Shown: one piece after another, positions 33,510 through 42,414 of the stretch
How positions within the stretch are numbered: position 1 is the stretch's first letter
Layout of the letters: every line of letters starts with the position of its first letter
From: Nocardioides eburneiflavus
GTDB taxonomy: Bacteria > Actinomycetota > Actinomycetes > Propionibacteriales > Nocardioidaceae
Assembly (NCBI RefSeq): GCF_004785795.1
Contig: NZ_SRRO01000001.1
Location: forward strand, 992,001-1,056,000
DNA: 64,000 nucleotides
Direction of reading: 5' to 3'
Translations under genes and position numbers: made by a program
Notes under the pieces: generated by a model
The model's input: only the letters and a program-made list of their open reading frames with translations
What the model was told of the DNA's origin: nothing
The model's database searches: none

Positions 33510-34682
33510 TCAGTCGGAGCCGAACAGGTCGCGCGTGTAGACCTTGTCCTTCACGTCCGCGAGCTCGTCGGCCATCCGGTTGGCGACGATCACGTCGGCA
33601 CGCTCCTTGAAGGCGGCGAGGTCGTCGGTGACCTCGGAGCCGAACCACGAGTCCTCGCCGAGCTCGGGCTCGTAGACGACCACCTCGACGCCCTTGCCCT
33701 TGAGCCGCTTCATGATCCCCTGCACCGACGACTCGCGGAAGTTGTCCGAGCCGGCCTTCATCAGGAGGCGGTGGATGCCGACGACGCGGGGCTCGCGGTC
33801 GAGGATGTCGAAGGCGATGAAGTCCTTGCGGGTGGTGTTGGCCTCGACGATCGCGGAGATCAGGGTCTGCGGGACGTCGGAGTAGTTGGCCAGCAGCTGC
33901 TTGGTGTCCTTGGGCAGGCAGTAGCCGCCGTAGCCGAACGACGGGTTGTTGTAGTGGCTGCCGATCCGCGGGTCGAGGCCGACGCCGTCGATGATCGCCC
34001 GCGAGTCGAGGCCGCGGGAGAGGGCGAAGGAGTCGAGCTCGTTGAAGTAGGCCACCCGCATCGCGAGGTAGGTGTTGGCGAACAGCTTGATCGCCTCGGC
34101 CTCGGTGGGCTCGGTGAACAGCACGGGCACGTCGTCGGCGTCCGCGCCCTTGACCAGCAGCCCGGCGAAGGCACGGGCCCGGTCGGAGTCCTCGCCGACG
34201 ACGATCCGGGCGGGGTGGAGGTTGTCGTGCAGGGCCCGGCCCTCGCGGAGGAACTCGGGGGAGAAGATCACCGCGTCGGTGCCCAGGCGCTCGCGCACGT
34301 CCTCGACGTAGCCCACCGGCACGGTCGACTTCACGACCATCGTCGCGGCGGGGTTGATCCGCAGGACGTCGCGCATCACCGCCTCGATCGAGCTGGTGTC
34401 GAAGTAGTTGGTGACGGGGTCGTAGTTGGTCGGGGTCGCGATCACCACGAAGTCGGCGCCGGCGTGCGCCTCCTCGGCGTCGGTCGTGAAGGCGAGGTCG
34501 AGGTCCTCCTCGGCGAGGAAGCGCGAGATGTCGTCGTCGTGGATCGGGCTCCTCCCGTCACGGAGGGTGTCGATCCGGTCGGCGTCGAGGTCGAGGCCGA
34601 CGACGGCGTTGTGCCGCGCGAGCAGCACGGCCATGGACAGGCCGACGTAGCCGAGGCCGGCGACGGAGATCTTCGTGGTCAC
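33510..34682 (-). CDS. ugd: UDP-glucose 6-dehydrogenase
   Basis: A 390-aa enzyme oxidising UDP-glucose to UDP-glucuronate with two NAD+. The N-terminal Rossmann domain begins '[21 protein letters not shown]'; 'KSTVPVGY' and 'FSPEFLREG' follow. The catalytic Cys255 sits in '[18 protein letters not shown]', and the C-terminal UDP-binding domain contains 'YEPEL'. Length equals that of the short bacterial Ugd/HasB group. GTG 34682 is chosen because the Rossmann motif begins eight residues later. It should feed uronic acid to the adjacent glycosyltransferases, which lie on the opposite strand. Confidence 0.93.
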   Translation of the reverse strand: MTTKISVAGLGYVGLSMAVLLARHNAVVGLDLDADRIDTLRDGRSPIHDDDISRFLAEEDLDLAFTTDAEEAHAGADFVVIATPTNYDPVTNYFDTSSIEAVMRDVLRINPAATMVVKSTVPVGYVEDVRERLGTDAVIFSPEFLREGRALHDNLHPARIVVGEDSDRARAFAGLLVKGADADDVPVLFTEPTEAEAIKLFANTYLAMRVAYFNELDSFALSRGLDSRAIIDGVGLDPRIGSHYNNPSFGYGGYCLPKDTKQLLANYSDVPQTLISAIVEANTTRKDFIAFDILDREPRVVGIHRLLMKAGSDNFRESSVQGIMKRLKGKGVEVVVYEPELGEDSWFGSEVTDDLAAFKERADVIVANRMADELADVKDKVYTRDLFGSD

Positions 34683-34687
34683 GGGCC

Positions 34688-35425
34688 TCAGTCTGCCGCA
34701 GCCGCTCGGCCCGCGGTCGGCAGCACGGCGAACCACGGCTCCGACCACCCCGCGACCCGCAGGTCGCCGCGCACGAAGTCCTCGCGCGGCAGCCGGACCA
34801 GGCGCCCGCTGCTCGGGTCGTACGCCGCCAGCCACGGCTCGTCGACGCCGGCGGCCACGTCGACGACGAGCACGACGTGGCGTGGCAGGAGCCGGTTGCC
34901 GACGTAGAGCGGGACCGCGTGTCCGTTCGCGACGGCGCGCGCGACCGCGTCGTACGCCTCCCCGCGCCGCCGCGGCGAGATGGTCCGCACCCGGTGGCCG
35001 GTGCCCGGCGGCGTGGTGCCGCCGGTGGCGCTGAGCTCCTGGACGAGCGCCCACGGGGTGGTGCCCAGCCCGCGTGGCCAGGGCCACCGCAGCCGCCCCG
35101 CGGCGTCGGTCCACCGGTTGGTCCGGAGGTGCGTGGCGAGCACCTCGTCGGCGAACCTGCGCCCCGGCGTACGCGGGTCGCGCGCGCGTCCCCCGACCTC
35201 GCCGGTCTCCAGCCAGGCGGCGTACGACGGGTCGCCGAGCGCCCGGGCGGCGACCAGGCAGGCCGACCCGCACGTGGTCCGGTCCGGCTGCACCCAGCCG
35301 GCGCGCAGCGGCGGGCGGGAGTCGACGAGCGGCGCCGGGGCCGGGTCCGCCGCCCCCGGAGCGGACGACGACCGCCCGGCCAGCGCGTCGCGCAGCCGGG
35401 CGGTCAGGTCCTCGATCAGGCGCAC
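34688..35425 (-). CDS. C39-like / papain-fold cysteine peptidase candidate
   Basis: A 245-aa protein with the pattern of the peptidase C39-like superfamily. Oxyanion Gln46 and nucleophile Cys52 lie in '[19 protein letters not shown]', the catalytic His183 in '[11 protein letters not shown]', and Asp203 in '[14 protein letters not shown]'. No signal peptide or membrane segment is visible; the first 40 residues are a helical then Pro/Ala-rich segment. It ends 5 bp upstream of ugd on the same strand, so the two are probably one transcript. It might process a peptide or act as a cell-wall-related amidase or transpeptidase. Catalytic residues are seen; activity is inferred. Confidence 0.6.
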   Translation of the reverse strand: MRLIEDLTARLRDALAGRSSSAPGAADPAPAPLVDSRPPLRAGWVQPDRTTCGSACLVAARALGDPSYAAWLETGEVGGRARDPRTPGRRFADEVLATHLRTNRWTDAAGRLRWPWPRGLGTTPWALVQELSATGGTTPPGTGHRVRTISPRRRGEAYDAVARAVANGHAVPLYVGNRLLPRHVVLVVDVAAGVDEPWLAAYDPSSGRLVRLPREDFVRGDLRVAGWSEPWFAVLPTAGRAAAAD

Positions 35426-35473
35426 GTCCCCTGTCTACCGCAGGGCAGTGCGTCCGTGCGATGGGTCGGCAGG

Positions 35474-36199
35474 TCAGCCGCGGTCGGAGGAGTCCCCGGT
35501 CACCACGACGTAGAACCGCTTGCGGTTGCCGTCGGTCGTGACGCTCCCGTCGCTGTTGCGCGGGCTGACCACGAGGTGGTGGGAGTTGCCCGTGCCGGGG
35601 GGTGCGCAGTTGACGACGCCGGGCTGGCACATCGCCGCGGAGATCTCGCCGGAGAACTCCGGGTTGGCGTCCTCGCCGGGGGCGCGGCCGTTGGTGATCG
35701 TGTCACCGTTCTGGTCGACGGTGTTCTGCAGCGCGACCACCGCGAGGATGCCGTTGTCGGCGAGGTCCTCGCCGGCGTTGATGTAGACGTTGCCGTTGGC
35801 GCGCAGCCCGGTGACGTCGGCGCCCATCGGGGCGAGGGTCGGATAGGCAGCGGTCACGCTGAAGCCGCCGGACTGGGCGACGATGGCGCCGGCCGCGTCG
35901 ACGAGCGCCCAGCGGCCCACACCGGCCGGGCCCTGCGCGCCGGCCGGCAGCTGGCCCTCCTTGAAGTCGCGGGCGCGCAGCGAGCCGTCCTTGACCTGCT
36001 TGGCGCCGATGGTGCCCTTCTTGACGTCCTTGCCCTGGATCGTCCGGTTCTTGATGTCCTGGGACTGGACCGAGTTGTTCCTGATGTCCGCCGAGCCGAT
36101 GAGCCCGGTGGCGTACGACGTCCCGGTGGACGCCACGACCAGGGCCATCACGGCGACGGCCATGGACGGGGAGGGGCGGCGGATGGAGGGGAGGCGCAT
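35474..36199 (-). CDS. Exported protein with N-terminal repeat stalk
   Basis: A 241-aa protein with a signal-like helix ('[19 protein letters not shown]'). Next comes a run of about ten-residue repeats of the type (D/Q)I+N+(S/T)(V/I)(Q/K)(S/G)(Q/K)D ('[20 protein letters not shown]', '[20 protein letters not shown]', residues ~33-80), and then a 'PAGAQGPAG' collagen-like linker. The C-terminal ~140-residue beta-rich domain resembles those of other actinobacterial surface proteins of this design. The repeats probably form a beta-helical stalk. Function unknown; its place beside ugd and the glycan genes suggests the cell surface. ATG 36199 is preceded by a GAGGGGAGG run. Confidence 0.7.
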   Translation of the reverse strand: MRLPSIRRPSPSMAVAVMALVVASTGTSYATGLIGSADIRNNSVQSQDIKNRTIQGKDVKKGTIGAKQVKDGSLRARDFKEGQLPAGAQGPAGVGRWALVDAAGAIVAQSGGFSVTAAYPTLAPMGADVTGLRANGNVYINAGEDLADNGILAVVALQNTVDQNGDTITNGRAPGEDANPEFSGEISAAMCQPGVVNCAPPGTGNSHHLVVSPRNSDGSVTTDGNRKRFYVVVTGDSSDRG

Positions 36200-36433
36200 G
36201 TGTCTTGACCCTTCGTCGACGAGGCCGTCGGGGTCGACGGCTCGCGGGGGGTTCGGAGTGAGCTGCGTCACGGATGGGTGCGTGGTCGTGCCGACCGGCG
36301 GCCCTTCCGACAGTCCCTTGTGTGCGCTTCTCGGCCGTTGCAACGGACTGGAGGCGCAGGGATCACCGGTTCACCGGTGGTTCCGGCGACACCGACCCAC
36401 TCACCCGTTGGGGTGACTGGCAGGGTGGGGGAC

Positions 36434-36571
36434 ATGGGAATGGCAAAGAAGATCGCGGTCCTCGGGATCGCCAAGAAGGTCTACGACGAGGCACGCAAGC
36501 CGCACAACCAGGCCAAGATCAGGGCGGCCGTGCAGAAGGTGCAGGAGCACCGCAGCGGCAAGCGCTACTGA
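36434..36571 (+). CDS. 45-residue basic small protein
   Basis: A lysine-rich helical peptide (MGMAKKIAVLGIAKKVYDEA then RKPHNQAKIRAAVQKVQEHR) with GGTGGGGG just upstream of ATG 36434. A second in-frame ATG follows at 36440. Amphipathic and basic, so RNA, DNA or membrane binding are all possible; I recognise no named family. Its stop overlaps the convergent DUF998 gene by 7 bp. Confidence 0.6.
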   Translation: MGMAKKIAVLGIAKKVYDEARKPHNQAKIRAAVQKVQEHRSGKRY

Positions 36572-37173
36572 GCCGAGGCCGCCCGCGGGCGGTGCTGCCA
36601 GGCGTACGCAGCGAGCCCGAGCAGCACCGGCCACAGCGCGGCACGCTCGAGCGCTCCCGCCGCCCGGCCCTCGCCGGTGAGGGCGAAGCCGACTGCTGCG
36701 GCGGCGGTGACGGCGCCGGTCGCCAGGAGGGCCGCCCCAAGGCGCGGGCCCTGCGCGCGGACCCGGGCGCCGAGCAGGAGCAGCGCGACCGGCTGGGCGA
36801 CGAACAGGGGCGTCGCGGCGATCGCGTGCAGGGTGGCGTCCTGGTCGAGCGGCGCCAGCCCCGTGGCGTACGAGCTCACCCCCGAGACCACCAGCAGCCC
36901 GGTCACCCAGGGGCCGAGCGGCCGCGCCAGCAGCAGCGCCCCGGCGGCGAGGGCCACGCCGTACGCCATGAACGACCCGTTCATCACCTCGTGCCGCGGC
37001 GAGCAGTACGCCGCCGAGCACCCGACCTCGCCGAGCCTGCTGACCGAGTCGGAGACGAAGCTGTAGCCGCCCGTCGTGGCGGCGGCGGTGACGACCTCGG
37101 TCGCGATGTAGGTGGGGCGCAGCAGGAACACCAGCGCGCCGAGCTGCATCGCACGGGAGGGGACGTCGGGCAC
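36565..37173 (-). CDS. DUF998 family membrane protein
   Basis: A 202-aa integral membrane protein with about five or six helices ('LGALVFLLRPTYIATEVVTAAA', 'GVALAAGALLLARPLGPWVTGLLVVSGV', 'LFVAQPVALLLLGARV', 'AALLATGAVTAAAAVGFAL', 'LWPVLLGLAAYAW'). The family signature region 'YSFVSDSVSRLGEVGC' and 'MNGSFMAYG' identify DUF998, an uncharacterised group related to small membrane carriers or sensors. Its last codons overlap the end of the convergent 45-aa gene. Confidence 0.8.
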   Translation of the reverse strand: MPDVPSRAMQLGALVFLLRPTYIATEVVTAAATTGGYSFVSDSVSRLGEVGCSAAYCSPRHEVMNGSFMAYGVALAAGALLLARPLGPWVTGLLVVSGVSSYATGLAPLDQDATLHAIAATPLFVAQPVALLLLGARVRAQGPRLGAALLATGAVTAAAAVGFALTGEGRAAGALERAALWPVLLGLAAYAWQHRPRAASAQ

Positions 37174-37254
37174 GCGGCCAACCTACTGGCGCCACCCCAT
37201 CACTCAGGGTGGGGCGGCGTTGCCACCGCGCGTGAGGAGGCGTAGGACGGACGG

Positions 37255-37386
37255 ATGACCACCACACCGATGGAGCCCGAGTCCGACCCGCAGGTCGTGC
37301 CGTCCGGCGATCCTGCTGTCAACCCGATCGACCCCGGCCGGGAGCCCGACGCCCCCGTCCCCGAGACCGAGCCCGAGCCGGTCTGA
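37255..37386 (+). CDS. 43-residue acidic proline-rich small protein
   Basis: Codes for a Pro/Glu/Asp-rich peptide (MTTTPMEPESDPQVVPSGDP, ending PVPETEPEPV), 10 bp upstream of the DUF1810 gene on the same strand. The ribosome site is weak: GAGGAGG lies about 14 bases before the ATG. The composition suggests a disordered protein. It could be a genuine small gene or a leader of the DUF1810 transcript; the clean start/stop and position favour a gene, with modest certainty. Confidence 0.4.
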   Translation: MTTTPMEPESDPQVVPSGDPAVNPIDPGREPDAPVPETEPEPV

Positions 37387-37396
37387 CGCACGGCAC

Positions 37397-37822
37397 GTGA
37401 GCAACGACCTCGAGCGCTTCGTCCGCGCGCAGGACGAGCGCGGCACCTACGGCCGCGCGCTCGCCGAGCTGCGCGCGGGCCGCAAGACCAGCCACTGGAT
37501 GTGGTTCGTCTTCCCGCAGGTGGCCGGGCTCGGGCACAGCCCGATCGCGCAGGCCTACGCGATCGCCGATCTCGCGGAGGCCCGGGCCTACCTGCACCAC
37601 GACACGCTGGGCCCGCGGCTGCTGGAGTGCTGCCGCGCGCTGCTCGACCTCGACGACGACCTCACGGCCGAGTGGGTGCTCGGCGGGACCGACGCGATGA
37701 AGCTCCGCTCGTCCATGACGCTCTTCGCGCTCGCCGACCCCGACGAGCCGACGTACGACGAGGTGCTGGCGCGCTTCTTCGACGGCGAGCCGGACGAGCG
37801 CACTCCGGCCCTGCTGGTGTGA
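37397..37822 (+). CDS. DUF1810 family protein
   Basis: A 141-aa protein matching DUF1810 along its length: 'DLERFVRAQDERGTYGRALAELRAGRKTSHWMWFVFPQ' followed by 'GLGHSPIAQAYAI', 'EARAYLHHDTLGPRLLECCRALL' and 'DAMKLRSSMTLFA'. The family belongs to the macro/YbiA-like neighbourhood of small proteins often fused or linked to NADAR domains; biochemical role uncertain. GTG start at 37397. Cytosolic. Confidence 0.88.
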   Translation: MSNDLERFVRAQDERGTYGRALAELRAGRKTSHWMWFVFPQVAGLGHSPIAQAYAIADLAEARAYLHHDTLGPRLLECCRALLDLDDDLTAEWVLGGTDAMKLRSSMTLFALADPDEPTYDEVLARFFDGEPDERTPALLV

Positions 37823-37847
37823 CGACCTCCATGCCTATGCTCGCCCC

Positions 37848-38852
37848 ATGACCATCCAGCAGCCGACCGACCTGACCCCCGCAGCCATGCTCGGCCTCGG
37901 CGTCCACCGCCCCGAGCGCGTCGTCACCAATGACGAGATCTGCGAGGTCCTGGACTCCTCCGACGAGTGGATCCAGACCCGGTCGGGCATCCGGACGCGC
38001 CGCTTCGCAGGCGAGGGCGAGACGCTCATCGGCATGTCGGTCACGGCGGCCGAGAAGGCGCTCGCGGCCGCCGGCGTCGACGCCGGACAGGTCGGCTGCG
38101 TCATCGTCGCCACCTCGACGCACCCCGAGCACACGCCCGCCTCCGCCCCGCAGGTCGCGACCGCGCTGGGCATCAACGCCGCGGCGTTCGACATCTCCGC
38201 CGGGTGCGCCGGCTTCTGCCACGCCCTCAACCTCGCAGCGTCGATGGTGCGCTCCGGTGCGGAGTCGCACGTGCTGGTGATCGGCGTGGAGCAGCTGAGC
38301 CGCTTCATGGACCCGACCGACCGCGGCACCGCGTTCATCTTCGCCGACGGCGCAGGCGCGGTCGTCGTCGGACCGTCGGAGACGGCGGGGATCGGGCCGA
38401 CGGCGTGGGGCTCGGACGGCTCGCAGGCCCACGTCATCACCCAGACCCCGAGCTGCATGGGCGTCCGCGAGCACACGGACGCCGACCACCCGGTGGTGCA
38501 GATGGAGGGCACGGCGGTCTTCCGCTGGGCGCCCTTCGCGATGGCCAAGGTCGCGCACGAGGCGCTCGACCTCGCCGGCGTCTCGGTCGACGACCTCGAC
38601 GCCTTCATCCCCCACCAGGCCAACCTGCGCATCACGCAGACCCTCGCCAAGAACATCCAGCTCCCCGACTCGGTCGCCGTCGCCACCGACGTCGTCGACT
38701 CGGGCAACACCTCGGCGGCGTCGGTGCCGCTCGCGATGGAGGCGATGCTGCGCAACGACGAAGCGGCGGTCGGGGACACCGCGCTGCTGATCGCGTTCGG
38801 TGCGGGGCTGTCGTACGCCGGGCAGGTCGTGACGCTGCCGCCGCTGGGCTAG
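37848..38852 (+). CDS. fabH: Beta-ketoacyl-ACP synthase III (FabH)
   Basis: A 334-aa thiolase-fold enzyme that starts fatty-acid chains by joining acyl-CoA to malonyl-ACP. The triad is complete: C120 in 'SAGCAGF', H256 in 'PHQANLR', N287 in 'SGNTSAAS'. 'DEWIQTRSGIRTRRFA' is the FabH N-terminal signature. No acyl carrier protein, FabD or FabF is next to it, unlike the main fab operon, so this may be a second FabH with its own starter preference. It ends in a CTAG shared with the convergent hydrolase gene. Confidence 0.92.
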   Translation: MTIQQPTDLTPAAMLGLGVHRPERVVTNDEICEVLDSSDEWIQTRSGIRTRRFAGEGETLIGMSVTAAEKALAAAGVDAGQVGCVIVATSTHPEHTPASAPQVATALGINAAAFDISAGCAGFCHALNLAASMVRSGAESHVLVIGVEQLSRFMDPTDRGTAFIFADGAGAVVVGPSETAGIGPTAWGSDGSQAHVITQTPSCMGVREHTDADHPVVQMEGTAVFRWAPFAMAKVAHEALDLAGVSVDDLDAFIPHQANLRITQTLAKNIQLPDSVAVATDVVDSGNTSAASVPLAMEAMLRNDEAAVGDTALLIAFGAGLSYAGQVVTLPPLG

Positions 38853-39625
38853 CCGCGAGCGAGCCGGTCCGCCACGACCGCCCACACGTCCGGGTCGACG
38901 CCCATCCCGATGTGGGTGGAGGAGACCTCGACGTGCTCGGCGTCGGGGGAGGTGTGGTCGAGGCAGGCCTGCCACGCCACGATCCCGTCCCGCCTGGAGA
39001 AGAGGATCGTCAGCGGCACCGGGATCGGCGCCGTCGGGTCGAGGCGCTCGGCGACCCGGTGCGCGTCGGCGTCCGGGCCACGGCGGTAGGCCCGGGCGAC
39101 CGTCGTGTGCCGCGGCCCGCCGGTGACCGGAGTGCCGTAGGTGACGACGCGACGTACGGCGTCGGGGTGGCGGCGCGCGACCTCGCGGGCGATGACGCCG
39201 CCGAGGCTCCAGCCGACGAGGGAGGCCGGCTCGCCCTTCGCGTCCAGCAGCTCGAGCACGCTCCTCGACAGGCGCTCGACGTCGCGGCGCGGGTCGCCGG
39301 TGTTGGTGCCGAAGCCCCAGCCGCGGGCGTCGTACCCCAGCCGCCGGAGGTAGGCGCGCAGCGGCGCCCCGGTCAGCTCGGGTGCCCGCCAGCCGGGAAT
39401 GTCGACGACGAGGTGGCCGTCGCCCCGTGGCGCGGCCGAGAGCCGCGGCAGGGCCCCGACCAGGCGTACGCCGTCGAGCGCCGACCCGAGCTCGCCGAGC
39501 GCGGCACGCGTCGACGGCGGGCCGCTGGGGTGCCCCAGACCGGTCGGGTCCGCGCGGTGCCGTGCGCGGGAGCGGACGCCCGCTGCGGCCAGCAGGTGGT
39601 GACCGGGCAGCGGGAGGCGTGGCAT
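38849..39625 (-). CDS. Alpha/beta-hydrolase (lipase/esterase-like)
   Basis: A 258-aa serine hydrolase: nucleophile elbow 'LVGWSLGGVIAREVARRHP', acid region 'LTILFSRRDGIVAW' and catalytic His in 'VSSTHIGMG'. The stretch 'LRRLGYDARGWGFGTNTGDP' before the elbow is typical of triacylglycerol lipase / PGAP1-like hydrolases. No signal peptide. It overlaps the convergent fabH stop by 4 bp. Substrate unknown; a lipid ester is likely from the family. Confidence 0.82.
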   Translation of the reverse strand: MPRLPLPGHHLLAAAGVRSRARHRADPTGLGHPSGPPSTRAALGELGSALDGVRLVGALPRLSAAPRGDGHLVVDIPGWRAPELTGAPLRAYLRRLGYDARGWGFGTNTGDPRRDVERLSRSVLELLDAKGEPASLVGWSLGGVIAREVARRHPDAVRRVVTYGTPVTGGPRHTTVARAYRRGPDADAHRVAERLDPTAPIPVPLTILFSRRDGIVAWQACLDHTSPDAEHVEVSSTHIGMGVDPDVWAVVADRLARG

Positions 39626-39763
39626 GCCGCGACTGTACGGACCGGTCGGTCGCGCATGTACAGCCGCAGGGAGCGGGCGTAGCGTGGGATCCCCGGTCGT
39701 ACGCGCTCCACGGCGTCGCTGCGGCGGAGCGACAGTGCGGCTCTTCCCCCCCAGGAGGTCGAC

Positions 39764-40216
39764 ATGTTCACGATCACGCGCGTCGTCGGCGCGCTCGCCT
39801 CAGGGGTCGTCGCCAGTGCGCTCCTCGCCAGCCCGGCGAGTGCCGACGGTGGTGCGATCCCGCTGAACGCCGGACAGGAGACGCCGGGTGCCGTGAGCGG
39901 CGCGAGCGGCTTCTTCGACTACACCGTGTCCGGGTCCACGCTCTGCTACACCCTGCGGGTGCGGAACCTCACCGCCGCCCCCGTCGCCGCGCACATCCAC
40001 CTCGCGCCGCGCCACGTCGCCGGCCCCGTGGTCGTCCCGCTGGCGACTCCTCCGGCCGCGACGAGCACGGTCAGCGCCTGCCTCACGGCGGCCGAGGGCG
40101 GGGCGATGACGCCGGCCGAGCTGGCCGCGATCACCGCCGACCCCGGCGCCTACTACGTCAACGTGCACACGCCCCAGTGGCCCGCCGGCGAGGTCAGGGG
40201 ACAGCTGAAGAAGTAG
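39764..40216 (+). CDS. Exported CHRD-domain protein
   Basis: A 150-aa secreted protein: signal peptide 'TRVVGALASGVVASALLASPASADG', then a CHRD (chordin) domain ('AIPLNAGQETPGAVSGASGFFDY', 'VRNLTAAPVAAHIHLAPRHVAGPVVVPL', 'YYVNVHTPQWPAGEVRGQL'). The HxHxxP-type and 'NVHT..WPAGEVRGQL' motifs are the family hallmark. Two cysteines may form a disulfide. AGGAGGT lies eight bases before ATG. Role unknown. The 3' end overlaps the convergent molybdopterin oxidoreductase by 23 bp. Confidence 0.9.
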   Translation: MFTITRVVGALASGVVASALLASPASADGGAIPLNAGQETPGAVSGASGFFDYTVSGSTLCYTLRVRNLTAAPVAAHIHLAPRHVAGPVVVPLATPPAATSTVSACLTAAEGGAMTPAELAAITADPGAYYVNVHTPQWPAGEVRGQLKK

Positions 40217-42395
40217 GCGCACCGGGAGCAGCGGACGCCTCGAGGGGGGAGACGTCGCAGACCGACGCGCGCAGGGGCGAGCTCCCGCTGATCGGATCGC
40301 TCGGCGTCTGGCGCAGCACCAGGTTGAGGTTGGCGCTGCCCGCCCCGTAGGGCGGGTAGCCCGGCAGCCCCAGCTCGTCGCAGGCGTCCCACCAGCCGTG
40401 CTCGCCGAACACGACCCCCGGATCCAGATTGGCGTTGAGCCTGGCGCGGGCCCGCACACTGCCGTACGGCGTGTCCAGCGACACCCAGTCGCCTGCGGAG
40501 ACACCGCGGGCGGCGGCCGTGGACGGGTGCAGCTCGACGTGCGGGTCGGGTGCGCTCTTGCGCAGGGCGGCGATCTGGCGGTGCTGGGTCTCGCAGAAGA
40601 ACAGCGACTTCGCACAGCTGAGCACGAGCGGATAGCGGTCGGCGAGGTCCGGTCGGGAGCGGGGGCTCGTCAGTGGCTCCTCGAACGTCGGCAGCGGGTC
40701 GTAGCCGTGGGCCGCCAGGGTCGCCGAGTACAGCTCCACCTTGCGGGACGGGGTGTCGAACCCGGTGTCGGCGTACTTGCGGTGGCGCGTCGTCAGCGGC
40801 ACCCGGACACCGGCCGGGTCGGCCCGCAGCTCCTCCAGGGTGACCCCGCTCGGAGCGAGCTGGTGGCGGAACGCCGCCTCGATGTCACCGTCCCAGAAGT
40901 GCGCGCCCAACCCGAGGCGCGTCGCGAGGTCGAACACGATCTGCAGGTCCGAGCGAGCCTCACCGCGGGGAGGGACGAGGGGCTGTCGCAGCTGGACGAG
41001 CGACTGCGCCTCCTGGCTGTACTCGAAGCCGATCTTCAGTGCCTCGGACTCGAACGGAGTCGTCACGGGCAGCACGATGTCGGCGAGCTGCGCGGTGGGG
41101 GTCATGAACAGGTCGGCCTGGACGAAGAAGTCCAGGCTGCGCAACGCGTCTCGGCCGCGGCGGCTGTCGCCGTGGGCCATGACCATGTTGCCGCCGAAGC
41201 TGACCAGCCGCTTGATCCGCCGGTCGAGGACCGCGGTGTAGAAGTCCTCACCCGTGACGAACCCGAACCTGGCCGGCCCGAGCGGCCGCGTGTCCACGCC
41301 GACGGCCGGCGCGAGCGCGTCGGATAGGAGCTCCGTCCCGTCGATCGGGTTCGACGGGACCGACTCGAAAAGCACGTTCCCGCCGGGGACGTCCAGGCTG
41401 CCGGTCAGGGCGTACATGACGTTGATCGCGCGCATGGTCTGCGTCGTGCCGCTGTGCTGCTCGAGCCCGCTCCACGTGTAGAACGCGAGCGGTCGAGCCT
41501 CCCAGAGGGTCCTGGCGGTGGCGACGATGTCGCCGGCCGGCACTCCGGTGATCCCTTCGGCCACCTCGGGTGGGTACTCCGCACACCGCGCCACGAGCAG
41601 GTCCCACACCAGCTCCTCGCCGACCCGGTCCCCCGCGTTGGTCCAGTCGCGCACGAAGTCGGCGTCGTACCAGCCGTTGTCGATCATCACGTGCGTGAGG
41701 GACAGGGCGAGCGCTGCGTCGGTGCCGGGCCTGACGCGCAGCCAGTGGTCGGCCTTGGCGGCGAGGCCCACCTTGCGAGGGTCGACGACGACCAGCTTCG
41801 CGCCGCGCGCGACGGCGGCCACCGTGCTCGTCGCGTGCGCCAGCCGGGCGACGGAGGGGTTGTAGCCCCAGAAGAGGATGCAGCCGGCGTTGTCGAGGTC
41901 CGGCAGGTAGACCCCGGGCACCGAGGCGCCGAACGTGTAGAGCGGTGCCAGGTAGCGGCCCCAGCCGCACAGCTCCATGTAGGTGCAGTAGTTCGGGCTG
42001 CCGAAGGCACGGATCAGCCGCTGCACCCAGTCGACCGCGTCGCTGATCGCCGAGGTCGAGGGCGAGCTCGAGCTGAATCCGACCGACTCAGGTCCGTCGA
42101 CCGCCGCTGCCCTCGTGAGCTGCTCGGCGACCGTGCCCAGCGCCTCGTCCCAGCTGATGCGCTCCCACCCCGGGTCGTCGGCGTCCTTGGGCGCCGTCCG
42201 CCGGAGCGGGTGCAGCAGCCGCGACTCGTGGTGGACGATCTGCGGCGCGGCCTTGCCCTTCACGCAGATCGCCTTGCCGGTCGGGTGCGACGGATCGGGG
42301 AGCAGCGCCCGGAGGACGCCGTCGTCGACCTCGGCGCGCGCCCCACACCGTGAGACACACAACGGGCAATACGTCGCGACAGGGTCCCTGCCCAT
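40194..42395 (-). CDS. Molybdopterin-dependent oxidoreductase (formate dehydrogenase / NapA superfamily)
   Basis: A 733-aa catalytic subunit of the Mo/W-bisMGD family. An N-terminal [4Fe-4S] site is formed by C10, C13, C17 and C44 ('YCPLCVSRCG', 'KAICVKG'). A probable metal-ligand Cys lies in 'TYMELCGWGR' near residue 140, with 'VVVDPRKVGLAAKADHWL' and 'FGGNMVMAHGDS' in the cofactor domains. The C-terminal 'DWVSLDTPYGSVRARARLN' is the MopB barrel. There is no Tat signal, so it is cytosolic. No electron-transfer or membrane subunit is adjacent, so its partner and substrate are unknown. Some solitary relatives act on formate or on sulfur or nitrogen compounds. Confidence 0.88.
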   Translation of the reverse strand: MGRDPVATYCPLCVSRCGARAEVDDGVLRALLPDPSHPTGKAICVKGKAAPQIVHHESRLLHPLRRTAPKDADDPGWERISWDEALGTVAEQLTRAAAVDGPESVGFSSSSPSTSAISDAVDWVQRLIRAFGSPNYCTYMELCGWGRYLAPLYTFGASVPGVYLPDLDNAGCILFWGYNPSVARLAHATSTVAAVARGAKLVVVDPRKVGLAAKADHWLRVRPGTDAALALSLTHVMIDNGWYDADFVRDWTNAGDRVGEELVWDLLVARCAEYPPEVAEGITGVPAGDIVATARTLWEARPLAFYTWSGLEQHSGTTQTMRAINVMYALTGSLDVPGGNVLFESVPSNPIDGTELLSDALAPAVGVDTRPLGPARFGFVTGEDFYTAVLDRRIKRLVSFGGNMVMAHGDSRRGRDALRSLDFFVQADLFMTPTAQLADIVLPVTTPFESEALKIGFEYSQEAQSLVQLRQPLVPPRGEARSDLQIVFDLATRLGLGAHFWDGDIEAAFRHQLAPSGVTLEELRADPAGVRVPLTTRHRKYADTGFDTPSRKVELYSATLAAHGYDPLPTFEEPLTSPRSRPDLADRYPLVLSCAKSLFFCETQHRQIAALRKSAPDPHVELHPSTAAARGVSAGDWVSLDTPYGSVRARARLNANLDPGVVFGEHGWWDACDELGLPGYPPYGAGSANLNLVLRQTPSDPISGSSPLRASVCDVSPLEASAAPGAPTSSAVP

Positions 42396-42414
42396 CGGTC
42401 GATTGTCGCGCGCG

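Noticed and set aside
39634..39662. TGTAC...GTACA inverted repeat with ACCGGTCGGTC between, in the hydrolase/CHRD divergent gap
   Set aside because: The arms are only 5 bp with a 19-base spacing, and no regulator gene is nearby; not distinguishable from chance.
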